Assembly: GCA_964421575.1 (NCBI GenBank)
Contig: CAYQXI010000059.1
Span: forward strand, 1-20,936
Reading direction: 5' to 3'
From: JAAOZN01 sp964421575
GTDB taxonomy: Archaea > Thermoproteota > Nitrososphaeria > Nitrososphaerales > JAAOZN01
DNA: 20,936 bases
The notes below the pieces were generated by a model that did no database searches, was not told where the DNA came from, and was given only the letters and a program-made list of their open reading frames with translations. Below are positions 1 through 7,853 of the stretch, one piece after another. The translations under genes and the position numbers were made by a program. Within the stretch, counting starts at the first letter, position 1. Each line of letters opens with the position of its first letter.

Positions 1-74
1 GCCACGGGTGGAAACTTTAAACCGAGGATCTCAACTAGCTTCTTCTGTGCAGCAGCATACTCTACTTTACCCAA
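1..74 (-). CDS. N-terminal fragment of a probable DUF169 family protein
   Basis: Only the first 24 codons are inside the window; the gene runs off the left edge. Reading leftward, a TTG start at 74-72 directly follows an in-frame TAG. A GTGAGG-type Shine-Dalgarno lies a few bases before it, overlapping the stop of the thioredoxin-like gene. The visible peptide contains KKLVEILGLKFPPVA. A helix followed by LGL..PPVA is typical of the N-terminus of DUF169 proteins, whose function is unknown. It is in an operon with the upstream thioredoxin-like gene, with a gap of only 6 bp. The family call rests on a short stretch and is tentative; that it is a real coding start is more secure. Confidence 0.5.
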   Translation of the reverse strand, partial: MGKVEYAAAQKKLVEILGLKFPPV

Positions 75-80
75 CTAACC

Positions 81-356
81 TCACTTCTTAGCAGCCCTTT
101 CTACGAACCACTTCTTCACTTCCTCATAGCTAGGCACTCTACCCTGTAAAACGATCTGGTTGTTTATGACGACGGCTGGCGTGAACATAACCCCGTGCTT
201 CGCTATCTCCTTCGGGTCCTTAACCTCTTGCACATCAGCCGCTAGCTGAAGCTCAGCTAAAGCGTTGATTACAAGCCTTTTTGTCTCTTGGCAGCGTGGG
301 CATCCTGGCCCAAGCACCTTTACAGTACCTAAAACCTTGCTCTCCGTTTTTACCAC
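81..356 (-). CDS. Thioredoxin-like small disulfide protein (MTH895-type, CPRC)
   Basis: A 91-residue cytoplasmic thioredoxin-fold protein. The redox motif is C19-P-R-C22 right after the first beta strand (VKVLGPGC), and the cis-proline segment TPAVVIN has P60. The length and GPGCPRC signature match the small redox-active disulfide proteins related to Methanothermobacter MTH895, which are thiol-disulfide exchange proteins of poorly defined partner. The start is GTG at 356; a TATA-like stretch at 379-388 (minus strand TATATATG) about 28 bp upstream favours a leaderless mRNA. It is followed by the probable DUF169 gene. The fold is certain; the physiological partner is unknown. Confidence 0.88.
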   Translation of the reverse strand: MVKTESKVLGTVKVLGPGCPRCQETKRLVINALAELQLAADVQEVKDPKEIAKHGVMFTPAVVINNQIVLQGRVPSYEEVKKWFVERAAKK

Positions 357-375
357 CCTAACATTCTAATCATAA

Positions 376-420
376 ATCATATATACATACTTAAATATGT
401 TACGCCATAAATATGTTACG
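376..420. promoter_or_regulatory. Divergent promoter region with a 13-bp direct repeat
   Basis: This lies between the divergent thioredoxin-like and LigD-phosphoesterase genes. 379-388 reads as a TATA box for the minus gene. TAAATATGTTACG occurs twice, at 392-404 and 408-420, exactly 16 bp apart. The copies are just upstream of the minus-strand TATA box and are unusually exact for an AT-rich spacer, so a regulator site is plausible. A TATA-like CATAAATTG at 454-462 would serve the gene starting at 486. Confidence 0.45.
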
Positions 421-485
421 GTAATTGAATATAAGATGTGTGTTAGCAGCAAACATAAATTGTAGATTGCGCTCTAAGAAGAGGA

Positions 486-806
486 TTGAGTGGCCGCTTT
501 GTTATCCAATTTCACCGTGCAACTAAGGACCACTGGGACCTCCGCCTCGAGATGGATGGTGTGTTGAAGAGTTGGGCGGTGCCTAAAGAGCCGCCTTCGA
601 CACCAGGCGTCAAGAGGCTGGCGATTCAGGTAGAGGATCACGATCTGAGCTACATAAATTTTGAGGGCATCATTCCTGAAGGCGAGTATGGCGCTGGTAG
701 TGTGGAGATATGGGATAGAGGTACCTACATACTTGAATCAAGAAGCGAGAATGAGATCAAGTTTACCCTTAAGGGCAAGAGGTTATCTGTGGATACGTAT
801 TACTAA
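486..806 (+). CDS. LigD-type 3'-phosphoesterase (PE domain), C-terminus lost to a frame change
   Basis: Stand-alone homologue of the phosphoesterase domain of DNA ligase D, which trims 3'-phosphate and 3'-ribonucleotide ends during break repair. The catalytic set is visible: H10, the H16-W-D18-L-R20-L-E block, SWAVPKEPP at 29-37, VEDHDLSY with H52, and EGIIPEGEYGAGSVEIWDRGT at 60-80 (quoted in part: PEGEYGAG). The start is TTG 486; an in-frame stop at 456 and a TATA-like box at 454-462 support a leaderless start there. Stand-alone PE proteins are about 120-140 residues. This frame ends at 106 residues directly after GKRLS, and the missing last strands continue in another frame (next entry). 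It is either a sequencing error or a recently broken gene; the N-terminal active site is complete. Confidence 0.8.
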   Translation: MSGRFVIQFHRATKDHWDLRLEMDGVLKSWAVPKEPPSTPGVKRLAIQVEDHDLSYINFEGIIPEGEYGAGSVEIWDRGTYILESRSENEIKFTLKGKRLSVDTYY

Positions 807-973
807 GGCTTAAAGACAGAAACAGGCTCCTCTTTAAAAGAAGGGGCAATAGAAAATCGTCTCGCTCGAAGAGTATTATGGCATCGCTGCAACGTTGTAG
901 TAAAGAAATCTGCCAACCTTTTCTATCGTTAAAGATCTGTTTGGTTAAAGCCAAAACACATCTTAGGACATAG
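788..973 (+). pseudogene. Out-of-frame C-terminal continuation of the LigD phosphoesterase
   Basis: From about 791 the second frame encodes GYVLLRLKDRNRLLFKRRG, exactly what should follow GKRLS in a PE domain (family pattern GKRLxGxYxLVRLxxxxNWLLxKR). The frame stays open to TAG at 971-973. Joining the frames after TCT (786-788) needs two bases removed or one added around 788-793. The remaining tail of about 35 residues (Ser, Lys and Cys rich) has no recognisable relatives and may be non-native. This supports one original gene spanning 486 to at least 850. A read-level check would separate an assembly error from a true mutation. Confidence 0.7.
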
Positions 974-1151
974 AAGATATAAGGCTGTGAATATGACACT
1001 CAGAGTTGACGGGATGAAGAGATTGACCTGCACTGAAAGCGGTGATGAGATGTACCTCCTCCGACCGTGCCGTTCCGGTAGGGTTGATAGAAGAAGGTTG
1101 TGAAGTTTCCGAAGCGAGCACCTCAAAGATGGAGCAGTGGTGCTGTTAGTG
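807..1151. other. Spacer without an assigned gene
   Basis: Up to 973 this is the displaced LigD reading frame and its tail. From 974 to 1151 I see a TATA-like GATATAAGG (976-984) and a possible 36-codon frame, ATG 993 to TGA 1101-1103, with no recognisable features. No tRNA or clear guide RNA is visible. It may hold the remains of the LigD gene's 3' end or an unrecognised small RNA. Confidence 0.3.
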
Positions 1152-1724
1152 ATGCGTGTTATTGAAGAGCTTACCATACTTCCCTTGAACGATTTAACAA
1201 GCGTAGACCTTGAGTACGCCTATAACCTCTACAGCAGTAGGCTCGGAGACTACTTGAAGATTAAGGTCTCGGAGCATCGTCCGGATGTGGAGGGCTTTCC
1301 TTATAGAGTTACAAGATTTGGTAGGCAGTTTCTTGCAGATGCTATCATCCAGGAGGGGTTGAGACTAAAAGGCGAAGAAATCCTTATCATACTCACCTCT
1401 TCAGACATCTACACAACTGGTACAAATTATGTCTTCGGGTTGGCTGTGAAGGGTTGCGCAGTTGTTTCTAGAGCAAGAATAGACCCAGCCTTCTGGAAGG
1501 GTGTAGATGAGGTTTACGCATACACATATAAGGGTAGGCCCTTCTTCGAAAAACAGTTTGGAAAGGTCCTCATACACGAGTTTGGGCACACCTTAGGGCT
1601 ACCGCACTGCTTAAATGAGTCCTGTGTGATGCTCTACTCTAACTCTCCTTTTGAGTTATATAGGAAAGGTGAATGGTTCTGCCAACTCTGCTTAGAGAAG
1701 CTCAGATCTGCGCTAGGTAGATGA
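1152..1724 (+). CDS. amzA: Archaemetzincin zinc metalloprotease
   Basis: Metallopeptidase of the archaemetzincin family (M54). The signature is complete. Numbered from the GTG at 1137, the catalytic H147-E148-x-x-H151 continues to H157-C158, with C163-x-M165 and C182-x-x-C185 completing the structural second zinc site. The family is cytosolic and its substrates are largely unknown. ATG at 1152 is preferred over GTG 1137 because the usual first strand (ELTILPL) follows it closely and archaemetzincins begin only a few residues before it. Protein length from that start is 190 residues, normal for the family. It follows the damaged LigD gene on the same strand after an unassigned spacer, with a HAD gene 38 bp downstream. 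Confidence 0.92.
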   Translation: MRVIEELTILPLNDLTSVDLEYAYNLYSSRLGDYLKIKVSEHRPDVEGFPYRVTRFGRQFLADAIIQEGLRLKGEEILIILTSSDIYTTGTNYVFGLAVKGCAVVSRARIDPAFWKGVDEVYAYTYKGRPFFEKQFGKVLIHEFGHTLGLPHCLNESCVMLYSNSPFELYRKGEWFCQLCLEKLRSALGR

Positions 1725-1762
1725 ATTAGTTTTAAAAAGATCAGAGTCGGCTGGGTAGTTCG

Positions 1763-2407
1763 ATGGTTGAGTTGAGGGTTGTATCATTTGATCTCGATGG
1801 CACTCTTGTGGACTACAGCTTTGTTGAGGCTGTGTGGTTTGAGGGTGTTCCTACGCTTTTAGCTGACGCTAGGGGCATACCATTTGATGAGGCTCTTAAG
1901 CTGGTTAATGAAGAATATGATAAAGTCGGTCCTAGTAGGCTTGAGTGGTATGATCTGGGCTATTGGTTGTCTAAGTTCGGGTTAAGAGAGGAGCCTAATC
2001 GGCTGCTGCACCGATTTAAAGATAGGCTGCGGCTCTACCCCGACACACTTCCAACTCTTACTAAACTTCATAAATCGGGGTTTACCTTAATCATAATAAC
2101 TAGCGCTACCCGCGACTTCATCGATATAACACTTACATACACGAGCCTAGCACCTCTCATATCCAGAGTCTTCTCCACAACCTCTGACTTCGGTAAGGCT
2201 GGGAAGGATGAAGAAGTCTACCTAAGTGTGCTCGCTGAGCTCAACCTACGGCCCTCAGACCTCTACCACATAGGAGACAGCAGGATCTTCGACTTCGAAA
2301 TCCCTAGAAGGGTTGGTGTGAAGGCGTATCTACTAGATAGAAACAGAAAAGAGAGAGGCGAATTTGTAGTAAGAAGTCTAGAAGAGTTCGCCTCAAGGAT
2401 CACTTAA
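1763..2407 (+). CDS. HAD-superfamily hydrolase (phosphatase-like)
   Basis: 214 residues with all four HAD motifs. Motif I is FDLDGT with nucleophile D10 and acid D12. Motif II is T113/S114 in IIITSATRD. The motif III lysine is K145 or K148 in FGKAGKD, and motif IV is GDSRIFDFE with D172 and D177. An alpha-helical C1-type cap lies between residues 18 and 95, as in phosphoglycolate phosphatase or PPi-phosphatase-like members. The substrate cannot be told from sequence. The ATG start at 1763 has a TATA-like TTTTAAAAAG about 27 bp upstream (1730-1740), so it is probably leaderless. Its stop overlaps the convergent RPA stop by 8 bp. Confidence 0.9.
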   Translation: MVELRVVSFDLDGTLVDYSFVEAVWFEGVPTLLADARGIPFDEALKLVNEEYDKVGPSRLEWYDLGYWLSKFGLREEPNRLLHRFKDRLRLYPDTLPTLTKLHKSGFTLIIITSATRDFIDITLTYTSLAPLISRVFSTTSDFGKAGKDEEVYLSVLAELNLRPSDLYHIGDSRIFDFEIPRRVGVKAYLLDRNRKERGEFVVRSLEEFASRIT

Positions 2408-3848
2408 TCTTCTCAATATCACTATATGCTCTAATTGTGAGATACGGTGCACCATCCCTCCCGACTTGGCTTGCCACGCCCCTGAGCAATAGCCGTTCAC
2501 CGGGGCTTATGTTGAGGAGCTTTTCGTGGAGCTCTCGCCAAGCATTAAGCTTAATCTCCCCTGTTTCGTCGCCAACGATCAATTCAGTTTTCTTTACGCT
2601 AGCCCCTTCTTTTGTGTAGATGTCTTGTGTCAATGGTTTGGTTAAGGCTATCACTTTGAGGAAGAGGTGGTTGGATCCGCCTTTGACATCTTTGACCTTG
2701 ATGAGTAGGTCTGATGTTTTTGGTAGAGTGCTTTCATCCTCCCTTACTATTTTTAGATCTGAGGCTGCGGAGAGCATGGATCGCTGTGAGGCTACCTCAA
2801 CAAGCACATCATAAGGTATTTCTTTGATTACTTGTAGCGCTTCATCTTTAACAAGATAGGTCAGTATTTGCCTTGATTTATCGAGTAGTATGATAGTCGC
2901 TGCGCCGTTTGCTTGGGCTGGTGAACCCTTTGATACTAGTCTAAGAACCTTTCTGCTAACCTCTACTTCATAAGGTATGATGGTTGTTGCTTCATCTCCA
3001 TGCAGCTCAACTTCTCCGTTAGGTAGGATCTTAGAGCGCACAGCAGCCATCAGCACACCTTCACCAATCCTTATCTTACTCGACACCTCTGGGCTTATGT
3101 CCCAGAGCACAACTCTGACTCTCCGCTCACCCTTTCCTTTAAGATAGAAATGTGTTACACTGCCCGAACCATCTTTTCTCGCGAACTCTGAGTGCTTGGG
3201 TTCGGAGTCGACTACGCCTTTGATTACGAGGTTCCGTTCGGCTCCCTTCACATCGGCAACATCTCGACTAATCTCATCTAAAGTTATGAAGTCTTCATCT
3301 TCAGGCAGAGTCTCGATGTAACCTCTCTGGCCTACGTGCAGCGCTGGCTTACCGTCTAAGCCAGCCTTCACATACCCCTTCACGACCCTAATCAGGCTGC
3401 CTGTTTTGATCGATAGCCGCTCTGAGCTTTCAGCCGCTTCGTCCCATAACGTTACGGGTAGGAAGGCTTCTTTATCAAATATCACTAAACGCCTATATCT
3501 GCCAGTTGTGCCGTCCCGTCTTCTATAAGTTTTGGTCGTGTAAGTTGATAGAACACGGCCTCTGACTGTTGCTTCTGACAACCCTATCTGGACAGCACTT
3601 GGAGTTAGCTCCTCACTACTACTTGCCACTTTCTCCTCAAGCGTTACGCCTAGCTCAGAAGCTATGAGCCAGCAGGCTCCGGCATCACTAAGGTAACCTG
3701 CGCCTATTTGCCGCTTCTTCTCTTCTATAAGCCTGTTTAACTCTTCTTCAGTAAGGTCTTTCCTCTGACTGAGTATCTTTGCTTTCAACGCTTCGGCGTC
3801 CGGCATCTCTACAGCCTCTAACTTTACTATGGTAGGTTGCTTATGCAC
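2400..3848 (-). CDS. rpa: Replication protein A, large subunit-type ssDNA-binding protein
   Basis: A 482-residue archaeal RPA. Residues about 15-70 form the N-terminal helical element seen in archaeal RPA (EEELNRLIEEKKRQIGAGYL, then SDAGACWLIASELGV). OB-fold segments follow at about 90-185 (VRGRVLSTYTTKTYRRRDG, aromatic/basic ssDNA-binding strands), about 195-290 and about 375-478. No CxxC zinc finger is visible, unlike the C-terminal finger in many euryarchaeal RPA proteins. It coats ssDNA in replication, repair and recombination. The GTG start at 3848 is supported by a T/A-rich box on the minus strand at about 3880-3890. It is monocistronic, divergent from the eL42 operon and convergent with the HAD gene. 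Confidence 0.88.
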   Translation of the reverse strand: MHKQPTIVKLEAVEMPDAEALKAKILSQRKDLTEEELNRLIEEKKRQIGAGYLSDAGACWLIASELGVTLEEKVASSSEELTPSAVQIGLSEATVRGRVLSTYTTKTYRRRDGTTGRYRRLVIFDKEAFLPVTLWDEAAESSERLSIKTGSLIRVVKGYVKAGLDGKPALHVGQRGYIETLPEDEDFITLDEISRDVADVKGAERNLVIKGVVDSEPKHSEFARKDGSGSVTHFYLKGKGERRVRVVLWDISPEVSSKIRIGEGVLMAAVRSKILPNGEVELHGDEATTIIPYEVEVSRKVLRLVSKGSPAQANGAATIILLDKSRQILTYLVKDEALQVIKEIPYDVLVEVASQRSMLSAASDLKIVREDESTLPKTSDLLIKVKDVKGGSNHLFLKVIALTKPLTQDIYTKEGASVKKTELIVGDETGEIKLNAWRELHEKLLNISPGERLLLRGVASQVGRDGAPYLTIRAYSDIEKIK

Positions 3849-3957
3849 TTAAACCTATTCGCTTCTTTTCCACCAACGGTTTTTAAAAGGGATTAAGTTT
3901 AATGGTTAGGAGGGTGCTGTCGAGGTCAAACTGTGGTTTTGAGGATTCTGCCTAACT

Positions 3958-3966
3958 ATTTATATA
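3958..3966 (+). promoter_or_regulatory. TATA box of the eL42-eS27 operon
   Basis: ATTTATATA immediately before GCTAG is the strongest TATA match in the RPA/eL42 spacer. It predicts transcription starting near 3986-3990. That start lies inside the upstream GTG reading option (3982), so it argues for the ATG at 4000, which also has GGTG five to six bases ahead of it. Confidence 0.6.
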
Positions 3967-3999
3967 GCTAGAGGTCAAATAGTGGTGAAGGTGCCACTG

Positions 4000-4278
4000 A
4001 TGAAGGTTCCTAAGGAGATAAACACATACTGCAAAAAGTGTAACAAGTATACCACCCACACCGTTACGCTATACAAGAAGGGGAAGGAGCGAAGCACAGC
4101 TTTAGGTGCAAGAAGGCACGCTGAAGATAAAAAAGGGTATGGTGGGCAGAAGTTCCCCGAGCTTAAAAGGACGGCAAAGACGACGAAGAAGCAGACGTTG
4201 AAGCTGAAGTGTAAAGAGTGCGGTAGGCAAACTTTGAGAGAAGGCATCAGACTAAGAAAACTTGAGATTGTGGCATAG
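4000..4278 (+). CDS. rpl44e: Ribosomal protein eL42 (L44e)
   Basis: 92-residue basic large-subunit protein that contributes near the E site. The start MKVPKEINTYC is the family start, so ATG 4000 is chosen over the in-frame GTG at 3982; the TATA position agrees. Two CxxC pairs form the zinc site: CKKC near the N-terminus and CKEC near residue 73. The central KKGYGGQK and AKTTKKQTLKLKC segments are typical. It is the first gene of an operon with eS27, which starts 9 bp after its stop, the standard archaeal arrangement. Confidence 0.97.
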   Translation: MKVPKEINTYCKKCNKYTTHTVTLYKKGKERSTALGARRHAEDKKGYGGQKFPELKRTAKTTKKQTLKLKCKECGRQTLREGIRLRKLEIVA

Positions 4279-4287
4279 GTGTAGAAT

Positions 4288-4488
4288 ATGGTGAAGAGGG
4301 AGAGAATCCTCCTACCTAAACCGAGAAGCAGCTTCCTTCTGGTTCAATGCTCAAACTGTGGTAGCGAGCAAGTCGTCTTTTCTCACGCGAATATCCTCGT
4401 TAAATGCAATGGGTGTGGGGCACCTCTAGCGCGGAATACTGGAGGAAAGAGCGAGATACTGGGTACTGTGTTAAAGAGGCTGGATTAA
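4288..4488 (+). CDS. rps27e: Ribosomal protein eS27 (S27e)
   Basis: 66-residue small-subunit protein with a four-cysteine zinc ribbon: C21-SN-C24 and C39-NG-C42, separated by the usual FSHANILVKC-like strand. Length and spacing are normal for archaeal S27e. It is translationally close to eL42 (9-bp gap). In many archaea this pair continues into aIF2-alpha and Nop10; here those two genes lie about 3.5 kb away on the other strand, so the cluster is split. Confidence 0.96.
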   Translation: MVKRERILLPKPRSSFLLVQCSNCGSEQVVFSHANILVKCNGCGAPLARNTGGKSEILGTVLKRLD

Positions 4489-4518
4489 CGCTTGTGGATT
4501 ATGGTTGCATAGGTAAAG

Positions 4519-5637
4519 TTGAATCTAAAAAAGATAGGTTTCATCCTTAACCCCGTGGCGGGTATAGGCGGTAGGGTAGGACTGAAGGGGTCTGATGGAG
4601 AAGATATTGTGGAGAAAGCCCTTGAGCTAGGTGCGAAACCAGTAGCTCCGCAACGGGCTAAAGAGTTTCTAAGCGAGCTAAAGAGGTTAGGGGTTACCCT
4701 ACAGCTAGTAGGCTATGATGGAGAGATGGGAGGCGATGAGGCCAGAGAAGCGGGGTTCGATTTCAAAGCTGTGGGTTCAGCAAAGTGTTCTGAGGCCACG
4801 GCTGAGGATACAAAGTCAGCCGTAAAAGACTGTGTGAAGGAGGGTGTTGGTTTGGTTGTCTTTGTAGGTGGGGATGGAACAGCAAGGGATGTTTTGGATG
4901 CTATCAAGGAGGGGGTGCCTGTGATTGGCGTTCCTTCGGGTGTTAAGATGTATTCAGCGGTCTTCGCCTCTACACCAAGAGGGGCTGCTAGATTGGTTTA
5001 TGAGTATCTGAGGGGTAGAGTGGCTGCTAGGTTGAGTGAAGTCTTTGATGTCGATGAAGAGAAGTATAGGTCAGATGAGCTTTCAATAAAACTCTATGGC
5101 TATCTCCTAACATTATCAGACCCAATTCTTCTGCAAGTATCAAAGATACCCACTATGATTACTGAGGATGAGTTGGAGAACCAGAAGGCGATAGCCAGAA
5201 GACTTGTCAAAGAGATGGGTGATGACGAAATCTATATACTTAGCTCTGGGACGACAACCAAAGCCATTGCTGATCTGCTCGGTCTTCCAAAGACGCTTCT
5301 TGGGGTTGATGTGATTAAGAAGGACAGAGTTATAGTAAAGGATGCTAACGAGGCGCAGATTCTTGAGGCGATAAAGGGAAAGGAGGCGAAGATAATCGTA
5401 TCACCAATAAGGCGGCAAGGCTACATCTTCGGGCGAGGAAACCAGCAGATAAGTCCAGAAGTCATAAGAGCAGTTGGCAGAAGTGGGATCATAGTAATAG
5501 CGACAAGAGGAAAGATAGCAACACTAGACACACTAAGAGTAGACACAGGAGACCCTCAACTAGATCAGCAGCTTGAGGGCTACTATAAAGTCATAGTTGA
5601 TTATAACGAGAGCCAAGTCTTAAGGTGTATCGCATAA
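4519..5637 (+). CDS. ATP-NAD kinase-like protein (COG3199 type)
   Basis: 372 residues of the long archaeal NAD-kinase-like family, distinct from canonical NadK. ILNPVAGIGGRVGLKGSDG at 9-27 is the family's first loop, GGDGTARD at 117-124 is the nucleotide-binding and catalytic signature, and GVPSGVKMYS at 137-146 follows. A C-terminal domain of about 200 residues includes SSGTTTKAIAD and the RGNQQISP loop. Members are predicted to phosphorylate NAD with ATP or polyphosphate; the substrate is not proven for this subfamily. The TTG start at 4519 is forced, because the only nearby ATG (4501) hits a stop after three codons. Weak SD TAGGT. It follows eS27 by 30 bp, so it may be cotranscribed. Confidence 0.85.
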   Translation: MNLKKIGFILNPVAGIGGRVGLKGSDGEDIVEKALELGAKPVAPQRAKEFLSELKRLGVTLQLVGYDGEMGGDEAREAGFDFKAVGSAKCSEATAEDTKSAVKDCVKEGVGLVVFVGGDGTARDVLDAIKEGVPVIGVPSGVKMYSAVFASTPRGAARLVYEYLRGRVAARLSEVFDVDEEKYRSDELSIKLYGYLLTLSDPILLQVSKIPTMITEDELENQKAIARRLVKEMGDDEIYILSSGTTTKAIADLLGLPKTLLGVDVIKKDRVIVKDANEAQILEAIKGKEAKIIVSPIRRQGYIFGRGNQQISPEVIRAVGRSGIIVIATRGKIATLDTLRVDTGDPQLDQQLEGYYKVIVDYNESQVLRCIA

Positions 5638-5639
5638 AG

Positions 5640-5647
5640 TTATAAAA
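5640..5647 (+). promoter_or_regulatory. TATA-like box before aglB
   Basis: TTATAAAA sits directly after the NAD kinase-like stop codon. It places transcription start near 5667-5670, about 15 nt ahead of the TTG start of aglB, so aglB probably has its own promoter. Confidence 0.5.
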
Positions 5648-5684
5648 CCACCAGATTTAACTGTATGGCTAGGCGCATCATCGG

Positions 5685-7853
5685 TTGGCGGCTCTAAGAC
5701 ACGCACTTAAAGAATCTTTAACATCTATCCGTAGACCAACAGTGAGTTCTAGAACCATCTTACTTACCCTCGCTTTGGTGGCGGTCTTCTCGATAGCGCT
5801 CTCCCTCAGAATATATCCGGCAAAGTACGGCTACTACCTCCACGAATATGACCCCTACTTCGACTACTATGCAACAAACCATTTAGTGGAGGGGGTTAAA
5901 GCGAACGGACTAGCAGGATTCGTCGAGTACTTTAGGTGGAGAGATTACAGCACGTGGTTCCCTGAGGGGAGGAATGTTGCCGCAAGCTCCCAAGTTGGGC
6001 TGCACTTCGCAGGAGCGATCCTATATCTTATAGCAACAGAGATATTTAACATCCAGATAAGCCTCTACGACTTCCTAGTGATCCTTCCAGTCTACTTAGG
6101 CGCATTTACTACGCTAATTATGTTTCTGCTCGGTAAGAGGTTTGCTGGTGCTGGTGGCGGGCTTCTAACAGCACTATTCTTCGCAACATCACCTCCTCTT
6201 CTTATGCGTGGGAGCTTAGGCTGGTTCAAGTCAGAACCGCTCGCGCTCTTCCTCGCATTGTCGGCAACCTACCTCTTCCTCACAATCTACGATTCAAAGA
6301 TTAAGATGAAGGGGGTTATATGGCGGGCTAGCTTGGCCGGGATTCTACTGGGTTATGCTAACACCTGCTGGGGAGGAGCTCAGTACTTTGGTATAGTATT
6401 TGGACTCTTCTTCATAATAGCCGCGCTGCTTAAATTCGACTTAGAGAAGACCACATATTCCGGAGGACTTTTAGTATCCTTCACGCTCATCTTCAGCTCC
6501 ATCTTCCCGAGACCCGGCCCGTCATTCATTTTGAATCCTATAGGTATGCTGCTTATCGTGGGGTATCTTTTCAGCCTCATAACATACAGACTTACTTTGA
6601 TTGAGGATAAGATGTTCCTGCGAAGTTCCTTAAAAGCGGTCTTTACGCTGCTTCTGGCTGGTCTACTTGTTGTGAGCTTCGGCGCGATTTCGGCTGTTAG
6701 TGCTAGATACTTTACAGTAGTCTACCCTTTTCAGAGGACCGCTGATCCACTTATTGAATCTGTGGCTGAACACTTTGTGCCTACGCACCTAGAGTATTTC
6801 AGCTCTTATGGTGTGCTCTTGTTCTTAGCCATACTGGGCGTTTACATCGCGTTTAGGCGCAGAAGCCCGGCTACTGTTTTAGCCCTAATCCTGGGCATAT
6901 CGGGCGTTTATATCGCATCTTCGTTCTCTCGACTTATGGTCTACTCAACCCTGGCTTTAGCGATTCTGGGGGCTATCGGTTTGGTTGAGCTCTCTTCCTC
7001 TGTTTTGAAATCTCATAAGGTTGCGGGTAAGAAGACGTTTCTACACGAGGTTAGGAGTGATGTTAAGATCTTCTACTCCATCTTACTTATTGGGCTTCTA
7101 ACGCTGCCTATGGTATATCCTGTCGGCGCTAGTTGGCGGGATGCGGCAGATCAGCCTGTGAGCATAGCGAATGCGGGTACAAGCTTCAAAGCAGATCTTC
7201 CAGATTGGCGTGAAGCCCTAGCTTGGATCAAAGACAATACCCCTGAAGACGCTGTCATAATAGCTTGGTGGGATTACGGATACTGGATAACGGTAATGGG
7301 TAACCGAACAACCCTAGCGGATAACGCTACCATAAACTCGACCAAGATCGCTCAGATAGCTCGCCTATTTATGTCGGATGAGACGCAAGCGGCATCTCTT
7401 CTTAAAGATATGCTGCGTGACCCCAAAGATCTCGGTAAGCTGAGACCAGGTTACATAGTAGCTTTTGTAGCAGGGCAGAGGTTCTCTTCACAAGGCTTCG
7501 AATACTACGTATTGGGTGGAGGGGGTGATGAAAGTAAGAAGCAGTGGTTTATCCGAATAGGCGGTTTGGATATTACTCAATTCCTCTACGAAGATGAGTT
7601 TACACCTAAGCCATACTTCTGGGAGAATACGATACTGGGTAAGATGTGGCCCTTTGAGTTCCTAGCCTTTGTTGATGGATATGGTAGGTTTCAAGGTACA
7701 GAGTATAAGCCAGGATACATCGCGCTCTACACGAAGCAGCTAAAGTATACTGAGGAAGATAGGTTGTTAAAGCTCGTCTTCAAATCCTCCAGCCTAGACA
7801 ACCCGAGTGAGGGGGTGTTCGCTGCTGTCTTGGTGTATAAGGTGCAGATCTAG
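5685..7853 (+). CDS. aglB: Oligosaccharyltransferase STT3/AglB
   Basis: 722-residue membrane enzyme that transfers lipid-linked glycans to Asn in N-glycosylation sequons on the outer face. The N-terminal two thirds carry about a dozen hydrophobic segments beginning at residue 23. The first external loop has the metal- and substrate-binding YDPYFDYYA (D56). The EL5 motif of the SVSE/TIXE class is S359-V-A-E362. The soluble C-terminal domain opens with W528-W-D-Y-G532-Y-W, the sequon-binding WWDYG motif. Length is on the short side of archaeal AglB. The start is TTG 5685; an overlapping ATG at 5664 is out of frame and stops early. Its stop overlaps the convergent Nop10 stop. No glycan-assembly genes are adjacent. 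Confidence 0.95.
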   Translation: MAALRHALKESLTSIRRPTVSSRTILLTLALVAVFSIALSLRIYPAKYGYYLHEYDPYFDYYATNHLVEGVKANGLAGFVEYFRWRDYSTWFPEGRNVAASSQVGLHFAGAILYLIATEIFNIQISLYDFLVILPVYLGAFTTLIMFLLGKRFAGAGGGLLTALFFATSPPLLMRGSLGWFKSEPLALFLALSATYLFLTIYDSKIKMKGVIWRASLAGILLGYANTCWGGAQYFGIVFGLFFIIAALLKFDLEKTTYSGGLLVSFTLIFSSIFPRPGPSFILNPIGMLLIVGYLFSLITYRLTLIEDKMFLRSSLKAVFTLLLAGLLVVSFGAISAVSARYFTVVYPFQRTADPLIESVAEHFVPTHLEYFSSYGVLLFLAILGVYIAFRRRSPATVLALILGISGVYIASSFSRLMVYSTLALAILGAIGLVELSSSVLKSHKVAGKKTFLHEVRSDVKIFYSILLIGLLTLPMVYPVGASWRDAADQPVSIANAGTSFKADLPDWREALAWIKDNTPEDAVIIAWWDYGYWITVMGNRTTLADNATINSTKIAQIARLFMSDETQAASLLKDMLRDPKDLGKLRPGYIVAFVAGQRFSSQGFEYYVLGGGGDESKKQWFIRIGGLDITQFLYEDEFTPKPYFWENTILGKMWPFEFLAFVDGYGRFQGTEYKPGYIALYTKQLKYTEEDRLLKLVFKSSSLDNPSEGVFAAVLVYKVQI

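Noticed and set aside
993..1103. 36-codon frame on the plus strand in the LigD/archaemetzincin spacer
   Set aside because: No recognisable motif, no clear ribosome-binding site and the Arg-rich end looks like non-coding DNA.
1040..1117. Possible C/D box guide RNA: GTGATGA-like C box with later TTGATAG and CCGA
   Set aside because: D and D' boxes would have to be CCGA rather than CTGA and spacing is irregular; not enough to call.
769..1177. Two overlapping minus-strand frames opposite the LigD tail and spacer
   Set aside because: Composition is that of antisense reading and neither shows family features.
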